From the NCBI GenBank assembly GCA_018333715.1, contig JAGXSW010000023.1, positions 1 to 32,052 of the forward strand: a stretch of 32,052 bases of DNA, given 5' to 3'. Shown here piece after piece: positions 7,340 through 14,026 of the stretch. Origin of the DNA: Syntrophaceae bacterium (GTDB taxonomy: Bacteria; Desulfobacterota; BSN033; UBA1163). A program made the position numbers and the translations under genes. The stretch's first letter is position 1, and every line of letters starts with the position of its first letter. The notes below the pieces were generated by a model. The model saw nothing but the letters and a program-made list of their open reading frames with translations, did no database searches and was not told where the DNA came from.

Positions 7340-7951
7340 ATGAATGCAAGCGTCATAAAACTTCTGGGAATTTCTGGCAGCCCTCGCGTTGCTTCAACCG
7401 ACTTTGCCGTTAAAACCGCTTTGAGTTACTCGAAGGAGAGGTATCAAGTCGAGACTGACTACTATACCGTCCACAAAAAAGAGATAAACTTCTGTATTCA
7501 CTGCGATTACTGCATTAGAAAAAAAGAGGGCTGCATTCATAAAGATGATATGCAGGAGTTATACCCAAAACTAGAGTGGGCCAATGCCTGGATATTGGCA
7601 AGTCCTGTGTATCAGGGAAATGTGAGCGGGCAGTTGAAGGCGATACTGGATCGCTGTAGAGCGTTAGTGGCCAAAAATCCAAAAATTTTTGAAAATAAGG
7701 TCGGGGCTGGGATTGCTGTTGGCGGAGACCGCACCGGGGGGCAGGACCCAACGCTTCAGACTATCATTGACTTCTACATCATCAACGAAATGATTCCGGT
7801 TGGCGGTGGATCGTTCGGAGCCAATCTTGGAGCTGCAATTTGGTCTAAAGATAAAGGCGCCAAAGGCGCGGAGGCGGATGAAGAAGGGCTTGGAGCGGTT
7901 CGCAGGATAGTGGATCGCATGATCAAAGTTTCTTCATTGATCCACAGGTAG
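7340..7951 (+). CDS. Iron-sulfur flavoprotein (NADPH-dependent FMN reductase fold)
   Basis: The protein begins with a flavodoxin-like FMN loop, LLGISGSPRVASTDFAV. It then carries the compact cysteine motif FCIHCDYCIRKKEGC (Cys52, 55, 58 and 65, pattern CX2CX2CX6C), the hallmark of archaeal iron-sulfur flavoproteins (Isf) that hold a 4Fe-4S cluster near FMN. ASPVYQGNVSGQLKAILDR is the FMN phosphate and oligomer region. 203 residues fits the family. It lies 28 bases upstream of the archaeoflavoprotein gene; in Archaeoglobus AfpA has been shown to exchange electrons with Isf, so the pair probably forms a small electron-transfer unit. The physiological substrate is unknown. Confidence 0.85.
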   Translation: MNASVIKLLGISGSPRVASTDFAVKTALSYSKERYQVETDYYTVHKKEINFCIHCDYCIRKKEGCIHKDDMQELYPKLEWANAWILASPVYQGNVSGQLKAILDRCRALVAKNPKIFENKVGAGIAVGGDRTGGQDPTLQTIIDFYIINEMIPVGGGSFGANLGAAIWSKDKGAKGAEADEEGLGAVRRIVDRMIKVSSLIHR

Positions 7952-7979
7952 AACATCTATACCTTAAAGGAGGATTACG

Positions 7980-8525
7980 ATGCCTTCGAAAATCGTGTGG
8001 GGGATAACCGGTTCCGGAGACCTCATAGCAGAAATTTTTGAGGTTATGGAAGAAGTATCCAAGATGGAAGGGGTGGAAATCACTGCCGTCGTGTCTAAGT
8101 CCGCCGTTACGGTCCTGGAGTGGTATAAGCTCAGGGATAAGCTGAATAATATAGCCAAGCGAATCTTGGTAGAAAAAGATTCTAACACGCCGTTCATTGT
8201 TGGTCCGCTTCAGACAGGTAGATACAGCTGTCTCCTGGTTGCTCCAGCCACAGCGAATACGGTTGCTAAGATAGTGAGCGGAATCGCAGATACAATTATC
8301 ACAAACTCGGTATCTCAGACCAATAAAACGGGTGTAGACATATTTATTCTGCCTGTTGACCAGCAAAGGGGGACAACGACCACCATTCTCCCGGGAGGAG
8401 AAAAGCTTGAATTGACCATGCGTGACATAGATATTGAAAACACAAACAGACTGAGAGAGATGAAGGGGATCGTCGTATTGGAAAAACCGCAGGAAATCAA
8501 AAGAATTGTCGATAGATATCTTTGA
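7980..8525 (+). CDS. Archaeoflavoprotein AfpA / dihydromethanopterin reductase (DmrB-like) flavoprotein
   Basis: The N-terminus KIVWGITGSGDLIAEIFEVM and the middle segment CLLVAPATANTVAKIVSGIADTIITNS belong to the flavoprotein (HFCD) fold. The best match in pattern is AfpA/DmrB, the FMN proteins that reduce dihydromethanopterin to H4MPT, and the bacterial DmrX relatives. A CGXC-like pair is absent; the loop SQTNKTGVDIFILPVDQQRG is kept. 181 residues, full length. AAAGGAGG precedes the ATG. Given the downstream H4MPT cluster, the last step of cofactor synthesis is the most attractive role; electron transfer with the upstream Isf-like protein is the alternative. Confidence 0.82.
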   Translation: MPSKIVWGITGSGDLIAEIFEVMEEVSKMEGVEITAVVSKSAVTVLEWYKLRDKLNNIAKRILVEKDSNTPFIVGPLQTGRYSCLLVAPATANTVAKIVSGIADTIITNSVSQTNKTGVDIFILPVDQQRGTTTTILPGGEKLELTMRDIDIENTNRLREMKGIVVLEKPQEIKRIVDRYL

Positions 8526-8615
8526 GGGTTGATTAAGAATTTTGTTGATAAGAATTGGGTTTAAAATCACTGAATAGCGGAATTCGAGGGGAACTAAAAA
8601 AAGAAATAAAAAAAC

Positions 8616-8645
8616 TTGACATTTTTATTTTTTACTTGATAGGAT
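8616..8645 (+). promoter_or_regulatory. Promoter of the DUF2193 / C1 cluster leader RNA
   Basis: A perfect -35 TTGACA (8616-8621) is followed after 18 bases by TAGGAT (8640-8645), which matches four of six -10 bases. The spacer is strongly A/T-rich. Transcription would start near 8652, exactly where the structured leader begins, which supports the reading. Confidence 0.65.
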
Positions 8646-8651
8646 GTAATC

Positions 8652-8821
8652 ACTGCCAAGAAGGCTACCCAGCGGAAGGGACTGCGAGACCTTAAACATA
8701 TCCGCCCCAATAGGGTCGAGCCGCCGAACGGCGTGCAGCTTGGCTCCCCAATATTATAATGTTGGCTAATTTCGGTTTTTTTAGCCGAGCTGCCAGGAAT
8801 ATAGCAGCTCGGCTTTTTTTT
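8652..8821 (+). ncRNA. Candidate riboswitch / attenuator leader RNA with anti-terminator
   Basis: A chain of stems can be drawn by hand. GCC/GGC is at 8655-8665, ACCC/GGGT at 8667-8670 with 8713-8716, GCGGA/TCCGC at 8672-8676 with 8701-8705, and an inner AAGG/CCTT closes the loop GACTGCGAGA. Next GAGCC/GGCTC (8718-8722 with 8742-8746) encloses CGCC-GAAC-GGCG, and CCAATAT pairs to ATGTTGG at 8748-8765. The key point is that GCAGCTTGGCT (8735-8745) is a near-copy of the terminator's 3' arm GCAGCTCGGCT. It can therefore pair with the terminator's 5' arm (ten Watson-Crick pairs plus one G-U). Its 3' half is also needed for the GAGCC stem. This gives mutually exclusive terminator and anti-terminator folds. 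I could not match the aptamer to a class I remember. Confidence 0.72.
8783..8821 (+). terminator. Intrinsic terminator of the leader RNA
   Basis: AGCCGAGCTGC (8783-8793) pairs perfectly with GCAGCTCGGCT (8804-8814) over a ten-base loop and is followed directly by eight T. It stands about 195 bases upstream of the DUF2193 ATG with no gene between it and the promoter at 8616, so it must end or regulate leader transcription. Confidence 0.93.
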
Positions 8822-8887
8822 CATCTTATCAGAGCCGCAAATGTCATGTGTGTGATAAGGCGATGAGGCCGAGGAAAGGAGGTGAGA

Positions 8888-8977
8888 TTGGGACGTGGCG
8901 TTGTGGGGCATGGATTATGGCGGACTCTTCGTTTTTATAGAAAAAAGAGGTCTGTGAACTTGCCCTGGAAGATTTAA
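8888..8977 (+). CDS. Possible 29-residue peptide with a very strong ribosome binding site
   Basis: AAAGGAGGTGA (8875-8885) is an almost perfect Shine-Dalgarno and would be wasted without a start nearby. Two bases further lies TTG 8888, opening a 29-codon frame that ends at TAA 8975-8977, just before the alternative DUF2193 ATG 8980. The peptide is basic (FYRKKRSVNLPWKI tail). The Shine-Dalgarno to TTG distance is short, and nothing recognisable is encoded, so this is only a candidate leader peptide. The rest of 8822-9015 shows no other feature. Confidence 0.2.
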   Translation: MGRGVVGHGLWRTLRFYRKKRSVNLPWKI

Positions 8978-9015
8978 ACATGGCTATTGACAGATGTGCA
9001 AAGGAGGGACGTAAA

Positions 9016-10548
9016 ATGACAATTTATGAGAAAATGATCAATGAGGCTGTTGGGGCAACAAAGTCTGTTTATGGCGTTATCAAGGAGAAAAGAGGCGGGA
9101 TTTTCAGGTTTACTGACTGTAAGCCCTATGTTGACGCTGTTAACGAGATGAAACCTCTAAACGGGCAGAGCAAAGAAGTCTTTGATTTACACGTGCAATC
9201 CGTGAATGCTCACTACAAGATTCTCACCGGTTTAACGGATACCATCCGACCGGAGGATGACCCCTTTATCGAGCACTATCAGACACCGCCGATCCTGGAG
9301 ATCCTTTATCAGGAGGATCCTAAGTTCAAAGATTCGATGTGGAAGTTTATCGATGCCATAGCCAAGAATAAAGCGCTCATCGGGCTGGAATCGGTACGGC
9401 GGTATGGCGGAATGTACGGCATGACGTGTGTGGTTGATTTTGCCTTCTCTGTTGGTTCGGTGCCCAATTTGGTTAATCGCATTCTCCGGAGCATGGACAT
9501 TCCCAAGGAACACAAACAAACTATCCTTGCCTGTAAGTCCTGGGGTATGAACACCTCCTACGGTCTGTGCGGGGCCTTCCGCGCCGCGCTTGAATCCGGT
9601 AAAACCGCCGCCGAGGCGGAGCAGGCCGAGGTCGAGCAGCTACAGTTTATCTACCGGGAGCCGGTGGCTGCTCAGGCCAAGCTTATGGATACACATAATC
9701 TTGGAGGGCATGGACCTCACAGCTCTTTTGATGTCCGCAAGTATATGGCCCAGTACAAAGAGAAAATGAAGCCATTCGTAGTAGCCGCAATGAAGGCAGG
9801 AGTGCATCCGGCCAACATCACGGCAGTGCCTGCATTTTGTGTAGGTGAGATCGGCCACCACATTGCTCAATCGTCCTACAATATGTTTAAGGATGATATG
9901 GCGTTTGGCATCTATGAGGCCATGATGGGCGTTTTTGAGAACACGATGCGCGCCGGTCTAAAGCAGAATGCGTATAAGAGCGAATGGGATGTGCTCGCAG
10001 TGGCGACAGGCGCTCCGGCTTGCGCAACGACTTATCTTTTATGGCTGGACAGTTTCACGGTGCCCATGGTTGTGGATTTGTTGAGCAAGCGCTTTCACAA
10101 CTATGCGGCTATGCATCCGAACCGTGGTGAGGCAGATGAGTTGCACAACACTGATTTCATCGATATTATTAAACGGGGAGAGCAAATCCTTGACATTACA
10201 CCGATTGGCGCCGGGGGAAAGGTCAAGGGTATCGAGGTGGACCTCAGCCCCATTGACAATCATGTGGTTGTCAGTAACCCTCAACGCTATACATACCCTG
10301 CGTGTGCGATCACCCAACGCTTCGCAGCCCTGATGAGTATGGCCGACTTCCCATGTTATCTGACTCCGGAGTGTACGACCGCCACGCTGATGACCAACTG
10401 CATCGCCTTGAACCCAGGCGTGCCTGGCGCTCCGGTAAGAGGTTGCAAAGGCTGCGCGGTCTGTAGTCTGATCAAGCGCAATGTGCCGATGGTGACGGGT
10501 TTGTTGAAGGGCGCAAAGGGGTACTGCGAATGGAATTTGGCGGTTTAA
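9016..10548 (+). CDS. DUF2193 domain protein (archaeal-type, function unknown)
   Basis: I place this about 510-residue protein in DUF2193, a family I recall mainly from methanogenic archaea; no function is established to my knowledge. The start is ATG 9016 (MTIYEKMINEAVGAT), since AAGGAGG lies eight bases upstream; the track's ATG 8980 lies before that site. There is no signal peptide and there are no membrane helices. Residues with likely roles are His-rich LMDTHNLGGHGPHSSFD in the middle and a cysteine-dense C-terminus (CTTATLMTNC, then RGCKGCAVCSL), which could bind a metal or a cluster. It is the first gene behind the switchable leader, followed by an AqpM-like channel and a DUF2180 protein, so it is probably a main target of that regulation. 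Confidence 0.7.
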   Translation: MTIYEKMINEAVGATKSVYGVIKEKRGGIFRFTDCKPYVDAVNEMKPLNGQSKEVFDLHVQSVNAHYKILTGLTDTIRPEDDPFIEHYQTPPILEILYQEDPKFKDSMWKFIDAIAKNKALIGLESVRRYGGMYGMTCVVDFAFSVGSVPNLVNRILRSMDIPKEHKQTILACKSWGMNTSYGLCGAFRAALESGKTAAEAEQAEVEQLQFIYREPVAAQAKLMDTHNLGGHGPHSSFDVRKYMAQYKEKMKPFVVAAMKAGVHPANITAVPAFCVGEIGHHIAQSSYNMFKDDMAFGIYEAMMGVFENTMRAGLKQNAYKSEWDVLAVATGAPACATTYLLWLDSFTVPMVVDLLSKRFHNYAAMHPNRGEADELHNTDFIDIIKRGEQILDITPIGAGGKVKGIEVDLSPIDNHVVVSNPQRYTYPACAITQRFAALMSMADFPCYLTPECTTATLMTNCIALNPGVPGAPVRGCKGCAVCSLIKRNVPMVTGLLKGAKGYCEWNLAV

Positions 10549-10572
10549 TCTTTGGACAGCACGGGTGTATTC

Positions 10573-10602
10573 GGAATCTGGAGGGGAATCCCTCCAGATT
10601 CC
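10573..10602 (+). other. Perfect 13-bp intergenic hairpin between DUF2193 and aquaporin
   Basis: GGAATCTGGAGGG (10573-10585) pairs perfectly with CCCTCCAGATTCC (10590-10602) over the loop GAAT. There is no T-tract after it, so termination is unlikely. In an operon such a stem usually protects the upstream message from 3' exonucleases or partly limits read-through. Upstream aquaporin starts in the track (10565) pass through it and should be ignored. Confidence 0.75.
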
Positions 10603-10635
10603 AACGTATGCTGCTCTCAGAAAAGGAGGTAAAGC

Positions 10636-11362
10636 AATGGGTAAAGAGCCTACATCAATGCAGAAATATTTAGCGGAATTGTTAGGCACATTTATGCTGG
10701 TTTGGATCGGACCAGGCGCCGGCGTTGTAGCCGGCATGTTGGGCGTGAAAGGGCTGGCGGATGTGCTGGCGATTGCACTGGCCTTCGGGATCGCCGTGGC
10801 CGCTGCCATACATGTGGTGGGGAAAATTTCCGGGTGTCATATCAATCCGGCGGTGACAATTGCTTTAGCATCTCGCGGGCGTTTTCCGTGGAAAGATGTA
10901 TTTCCCTATATCTGCTTCCAGTTGGCCGGCGCAGTGATCGCATCTTTGCTGTTTGTAGCCTGTTTGGGGAGCCAAGCCTCCACTTCCTTCGGATTGGGGG
11001 CAACCACCTTAAATAGCGGGGCTGGGGTGACCATTCCCATGGGCATGATCGGTGAAGCCATCGGCACATTTTTCCTGATGTTCACCATTATGGGAGTGGC
11101 TGTTGACAGCCGCGCCCCGGGAGGCTGGGCGGGGTGGATCATCGGTATGGTTGTTGCGGGTATTATCATTACCCTTGGGCCCATGACCGGCGCATCTATC
11201 AACCCGGCCCGCACCTTCGGGCCATATGTAGGCAACCTGATTTTCGGAGGCCCGTGCCCGTGGGACCAGTTCATACTGGTTTATTGTGTCGCGCCGATCC
11301 TCGGAGCGATTATAGCCGTATTTGTATACGACTATATCGCCCAGCCTGATAAGGGCAAGTAG
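10636..11362 (+). CDS. aqpM: AqpM-like aquaporin / aquaglyceroporin (MIP family)
   Basis: A six-helix membrane channel with both half-helix motifs, GCHINPAVT in the first half and GASINPARTFGP in the second. The residue 15 before the pore Arg is Ile (GIIIT segment) instead of the His of water-specific aquaporins. As I recall, this Ile is also seen in Methanothermobacter AqpM, which passes glycerol and other small neutral solutes. The start is ATG 10636 (MGKEPTSMQKYLAELLGTF), preceded by AAGGAGG; the track's extra 24 residues come from the hairpin region. 241 residues, normal length. Its position between DUF2193 and DUF2180 in a C1 operon suggests transport of a small C1 compound or related solute, which is inference. 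Confidence 0.9.
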
Positions 11363-11541
11363 GTTGCAGCCGAAAACATAATGCCGACGGGCTAAGATCG
11401 ACGTGGATCAGAACCGTTGATTCTAAATGCTACGATTGAATAAAACAGGGTAAACCTATGCGTCTATCGACCGCATTGGGATTGTAAAACGAAGAGCAAT
11501 TGGAATGGGCTAAAAATAGAATGGGAAAGGGAGGAACTGTT

Positions 11542-11754
11542 ATGAAATGTTATGTTTGCGAAAAGAGCGGGAATGCGACCGAAGCCATCGCCGTCTGTAT
11601 TGTGTGTGGCATGGCGCTTTGTAAGGACCACCTGGTCAGGGCTGATATCGATATGTGGGAAGGCGGTTATCCCTTCCCGCCTTCCAAATTGAAGAAGAAG
11701 CTTCCAAGGATCCTGTGCAAGGAATGTTACGACGCGCTTATTACTCAACGATAA
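11542..11754 (+). CDS. DUF2180 family small zinc-binding protein
   Basis: From ATG 11542 (GGGAGG seven bases upstream) the protein is 70 residues. It starts MKCYVCEKSG and carries three CXXC-type pairs: CYVC, CIVCG (followed by ALCKDH with a further Cys and His) and CKECY. This spacing is that of a small treble-clef or B-box-like zinc finger and matches DUF2180, an archaeal family. The track's start at 11500 would add 14 residues without homologous look. Small zinc proteins of this kind often act as adaptors or regulators; no role is proven. It is the third gene of the DUF2193-AqpM-DUF2180 set. Confidence 0.75.
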   Translation: MKCYVCEKSGNATEAIAVCIVCGMALCKDHLVRADIDMWEGGYPFPPSKLKKKLPRILCKECYDALITQR

Positions 11755-11774
11755 TAGAATCAGGCGCCTTTGCT

Positions 11775-11810
11775 GGATGGCCCTTATATGGGGTCGTATA
11801 AGGGCCATCC
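11775..11810 (+). other. Perfect 14-bp hairpin after DUF2180
   Basis: GGATGGCCCTTATA (11775-11788) pairs perfectly with TATAAGGGCCATCC (11797-11810) across an eight-base loop. It begins 20 bases after the DUF2180 stop and has no T-tract. Together with the hairpin at 10573 it suggests planned RNA processing or stability steps inside the operon, or an inefficient terminator before the mptG-mtdB-fwd genes. Confidence 0.75.
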
Positions 11811-11873
11811 ACCCCGGAGACTAAAAGCGATCCGGTTCGTGTAGAGCTGAGCGCGATCACAGGCGATGGCCAA

Positions 11874-12053
11874 ATGCATTCTTCTACGGTCAGGGTATTT
11901 TCGTTGGAAGGGGCTGTGCCAGCGCTTATGGTAAACGGTAAAACGAACAAGTTGTGCGCCGCAACCGAAGAGCTGCGGAGATCGAAGTCAGGCGGATCAA
12001 AGGCGATTTTGGATGGGCGTGAATTGCATAGCTTTCAGGAGGAACTCCCATGA
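11874..12053 (+). CDS. Possible small ORF overlapping the mptG start (ATGA)
   Basis: The frame is open from the TAA near 11799 to a TGA that overlaps the mptG ATG as ATGA (12050-12053). The first ATG, at 11874, would give 59 residues (MHSSTVRVFSLEGAVPALMV onward). It falls just below the ORF-track cut-off. Against it: there is no Shine-Dalgarno before ATG 11874 and I do not recognise the sequence. It could be a short coupled gene, the 3' remnant of a decayed gene, or chance. Otherwise the 295-base gap 11755-12049 holds only the hairpin. Confidence 0.2.
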   Translation: MHSSTVRVFSLEGAVPALMVNGKTNKLCAATEELRRSKSGGSKAILDGRELHSFQEELP

Positions 12054-13090
12054 AGGTTAGCATTAGAGCGACAGGTCGCCTGCATCTCGGTTTCATGGAT
12101 CTTAACGGCGAGTTGGGCAGACTTTATGGCAGCATAGGAATTTCATTATCAAACCCTATGACTGAGATCTCGGTAAAGACGCACAGTCATCTTTCCATTC
12201 AAGAACCAGACAAAGGTAGAAAGCGGAAGATATTTGATTTGGTTAAGGCATTTTCAAACCATTATCAAATAGAGCCGAATGTGGCGATCCGGGTTCTTCA
12301 AGGCATTCCCGAACACAAAGGATTGGGATCGGGCACTCAACTCGCTTTGTCCATATCTACTGCCCTGGCGCTTATCTACGACATTAAGGCCGACATACAT
12401 GATCTTTCAATGATTATGGATCGAGGAATGAGGTCCGGTATTGGCATAACGAGTTTTGAACGGGGGGGGCTAATTATAGATTCAGGAAAAAAGAGGCAAA
12501 AAGACGGCGTTGTCATTGCAGAACCCCCCAGGGCTGTTATCAGATACGATTTCCCCGAGGAATGGAATTTTGTGATCGTTATTCCTGAAAAGAAGGAAGG
12601 GCTTTCCGGAAAACAGGAGAAGAAAGCCATGCAGTTTGTCAGTCCCTCAAAGCAGATATCCGAGGAAATATGTCGGCTGGTTATGATGAAATTACTGCCA
12701 TCGTTGGTTGAAAAGGACATCGAGGAATTCGGCGGCGCCCTAACGGACATCGATCGTAAAACAGGCATGTTTTTTGAGCCGATTCAGGGGGGCATCTATT
12801 GTGAAAAAATGTCCTATGGAATAATTGATCATATCCTTGCATCCGGAGGCTACGGCGCTGGTCAAAGTTCCTGGGGGCCGGCTGTATATGGCCTGACCCT
12901 CAGACAGGAATCGGTTTATGTAGCGAATTGTATGAAGGCTTTTCTGGAGGAACATAAAGTTAAAGGGAGTGTCATTATTTCTTCCGGACGAAACTTGGGG
13001 GCGGATGTGGAAATGCTGGAGTCTGAACAAGATGAAAGGCCAGAAGTGCGTTCGGTTCACTTTCCCTATACCGAAATCGGCAACTTGTAA
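12050..13090 (+). CDS. mptG: Beta-ribofuranosylaminobenzene 5'-phosphate synthase (beta-RFAP synthase)
   Basis: Beta-RFAP synthase joins 4-hydroxybenzoate or p-aminobenzoate to PRPP with loss of carboxylate, the step that commits to methanopterin. The N-terminus IRATGRLHLGFMDLNG and the GHMP-kinase-like motif PEHKGLGSGTQLALSIS (about residues 87-103) are diagnostic. ARDRGMRSGIGITSF-like and GGYGAGQSSWGPAVYG segments also fit. 346 residues, typical length. CAGGAGGAACTCCC gives a strong Shine-Dalgarno for ATG 12050. Its presence is the best single sign that the host makes H4MPT or a close relative. Confidence 0.93.
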   Translation: MKVSIRATGRLHLGFMDLNGELGRLYGSIGISLSNPMTEISVKTHSHLSIQEPDKGRKRKIFDLVKAFSNHYQIEPNVAIRVLQGIPEHKGLGSGTQLALSISTALALIYDIKADIHDLSMIMDRGMRSGIGITSFERGGLIIDSGKKRQKDGVVIAEPPRAVIRYDFPEEWNFVIVIPEKKEGLSGKQEKKAMQFVSPSKQISEEICRLVMMKLLPSLVEKDIEEFGGALTDIDRKTGMFFEPIQGGIYCEKMSYGIIDHILASGGYGAGQSSWGPAVYGLTLRQESVYVANCMKAFLEEHKVKGSVIISSGRNLGADVEMLESEQDERPEVRSVHFPYTEIGNL

Positions 13091-13162
13091 GGCAGTTCGC
13101 TTTGCGTCGGCGACGCAGTGCGCTGGAGAATTTGAACCACGAGTCTTTAGGAGACAAATCCA

Positions 13163-14026
13163 ATGAAAAAAATATTAATCCAATTGGATGGCGACCGGTT
13201 CGCAAGTGTTTTTGACGCCATCACTGCATACGATGCAGGCGTAGACCGCATCCTTCAATATAGCGGCGTAAGACCGGAAGATGTTCGCAACCTAGTGTAT
13301 GGAGCCATGTTCACGCGGGGTGGAGACGATCTTAGAAGCTCGGCTGTATTCATCGGAGGATCCGATGTCTCCCATGGCGCGGAGATGATGAAGGCGGCTG
13401 TGGAGTCTTTCTTCGGTCCGATTCGGGTGTCGGTAATGATGGATGCCAACGGCTGCAACACCACAGCTGCTGCGGCTGTGAGAAAAATCGTGGCAGCCGG
13501 CCAGGTCAGGGGAAAAAAGACAGTCGTCATGGGAGGCACCGGTCCCGTTGGCATGCGCGCCGCGGCTATGCTGGCAGGGGAGGGAGTCCGGGTGATTCTC
13601 ACTTCTCGCAGCCAAGAACGGTCTGAAAAGGCCTGCGCCATGGTCAAAGAACGTTTTGGCGCCGAGGTCACCCCTGCAGAAGTTCGGAATTCCGAGGACG
13701 TGAAAGGTATCCTTAAAGGCGCCTATGCGGCGCTTTGCACAGGTGCGGCCGGTATCACGCTGCTTTCCGAGTCCATCTGGCTGGAGCACCCTGATCTGCG
13801 CGTTCTAGCAGATGTTAACGCCGTCCCGCCTCTGGGTATCGAAAATACAAAACCCCACTGGGACGGAAACGAGGTGGCCGGGAAGATCATTTTCGGCGCC
13901 TTGGGCATCGGTGGGTTAAAAATGAAAATCCATCGGAGAAGCCTGGTTCGCCTTTTTGAACAAAATGATCTCGCGCTTGATGCTGAAGAAATTTATGATA
14001 TTGGAAAGGCAGTTGAAAACGAATGA
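13163..14026 (+). CDS. mtdB: NAD(P)-dependent methylene-H4MPT dehydrogenase
   Basis: MtdB oxidises methylene-H4MPT to methenyl-H4MPT with NAD(P). The N-terminal KKILIQLDGDRFASVFDAITAYDAGVDR is characteristic of bacterial MtdB and its relatives. Next come MMDANGCNTTAAAAVRK, which lines the pterin site, and a Rossmann segment VVMGGTGPVGMRAAAMLA with SRSQERSEKA binding the nucleotide. 287 residues, full length. The Shine-Dalgarno is TAGGAGAC. The stop overlaps the next ATG (ATGA at 14023). MtdA and MtdC are close relatives, so the exact cofactor preference cannot be read here. Confidence 0.92.
   Translation: MKKILIQLDGDRFASVFDAITAYDAGVDRILQYSGVRPEDVRNLVYGAMFTRGGDDLRSSAVFIGGSDVSHGAEMMKAAVESFFGPIRVSVMMDANGCNTTAAAAVRKIVAAGQVRGKKTVVMGGTGPVGMRAAAMLAGEGVRVILTSRSQERSEKACAMVKERFGAEVTPAEVRNSEDVKGILKGAYAALCTGAAGITLLSESIWLEHPDLRVLADVNAVPPLGIENTKPHWDGNEVAGKIIFGALGIGGLKMKIHRRSLVRLFEQNDLALDAEEIYDIGKAVENE

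Noticed and set aside
7183-7413. 76-aa plus-strand ORF in the isf leader
   Set aside because: It overlaps the isf start in another frame, has no ribosome site and no recognisable sequence.
8652-8821. Assignment of the leader to a cobalamin or molybdenum-cofactor riboswitch
   Set aside because: I see no B12 box and could not match the Moco consensus as I remember it; without a covariance search the class is left open.
10039-10809. 256-aa minus-strand ORF over DUF2193 and aquaporin
   Set aside because: It spans two supported plus-strand genes and has no recognisable motif; its low-complexity N-terminus comes from the aquaporin coding region.
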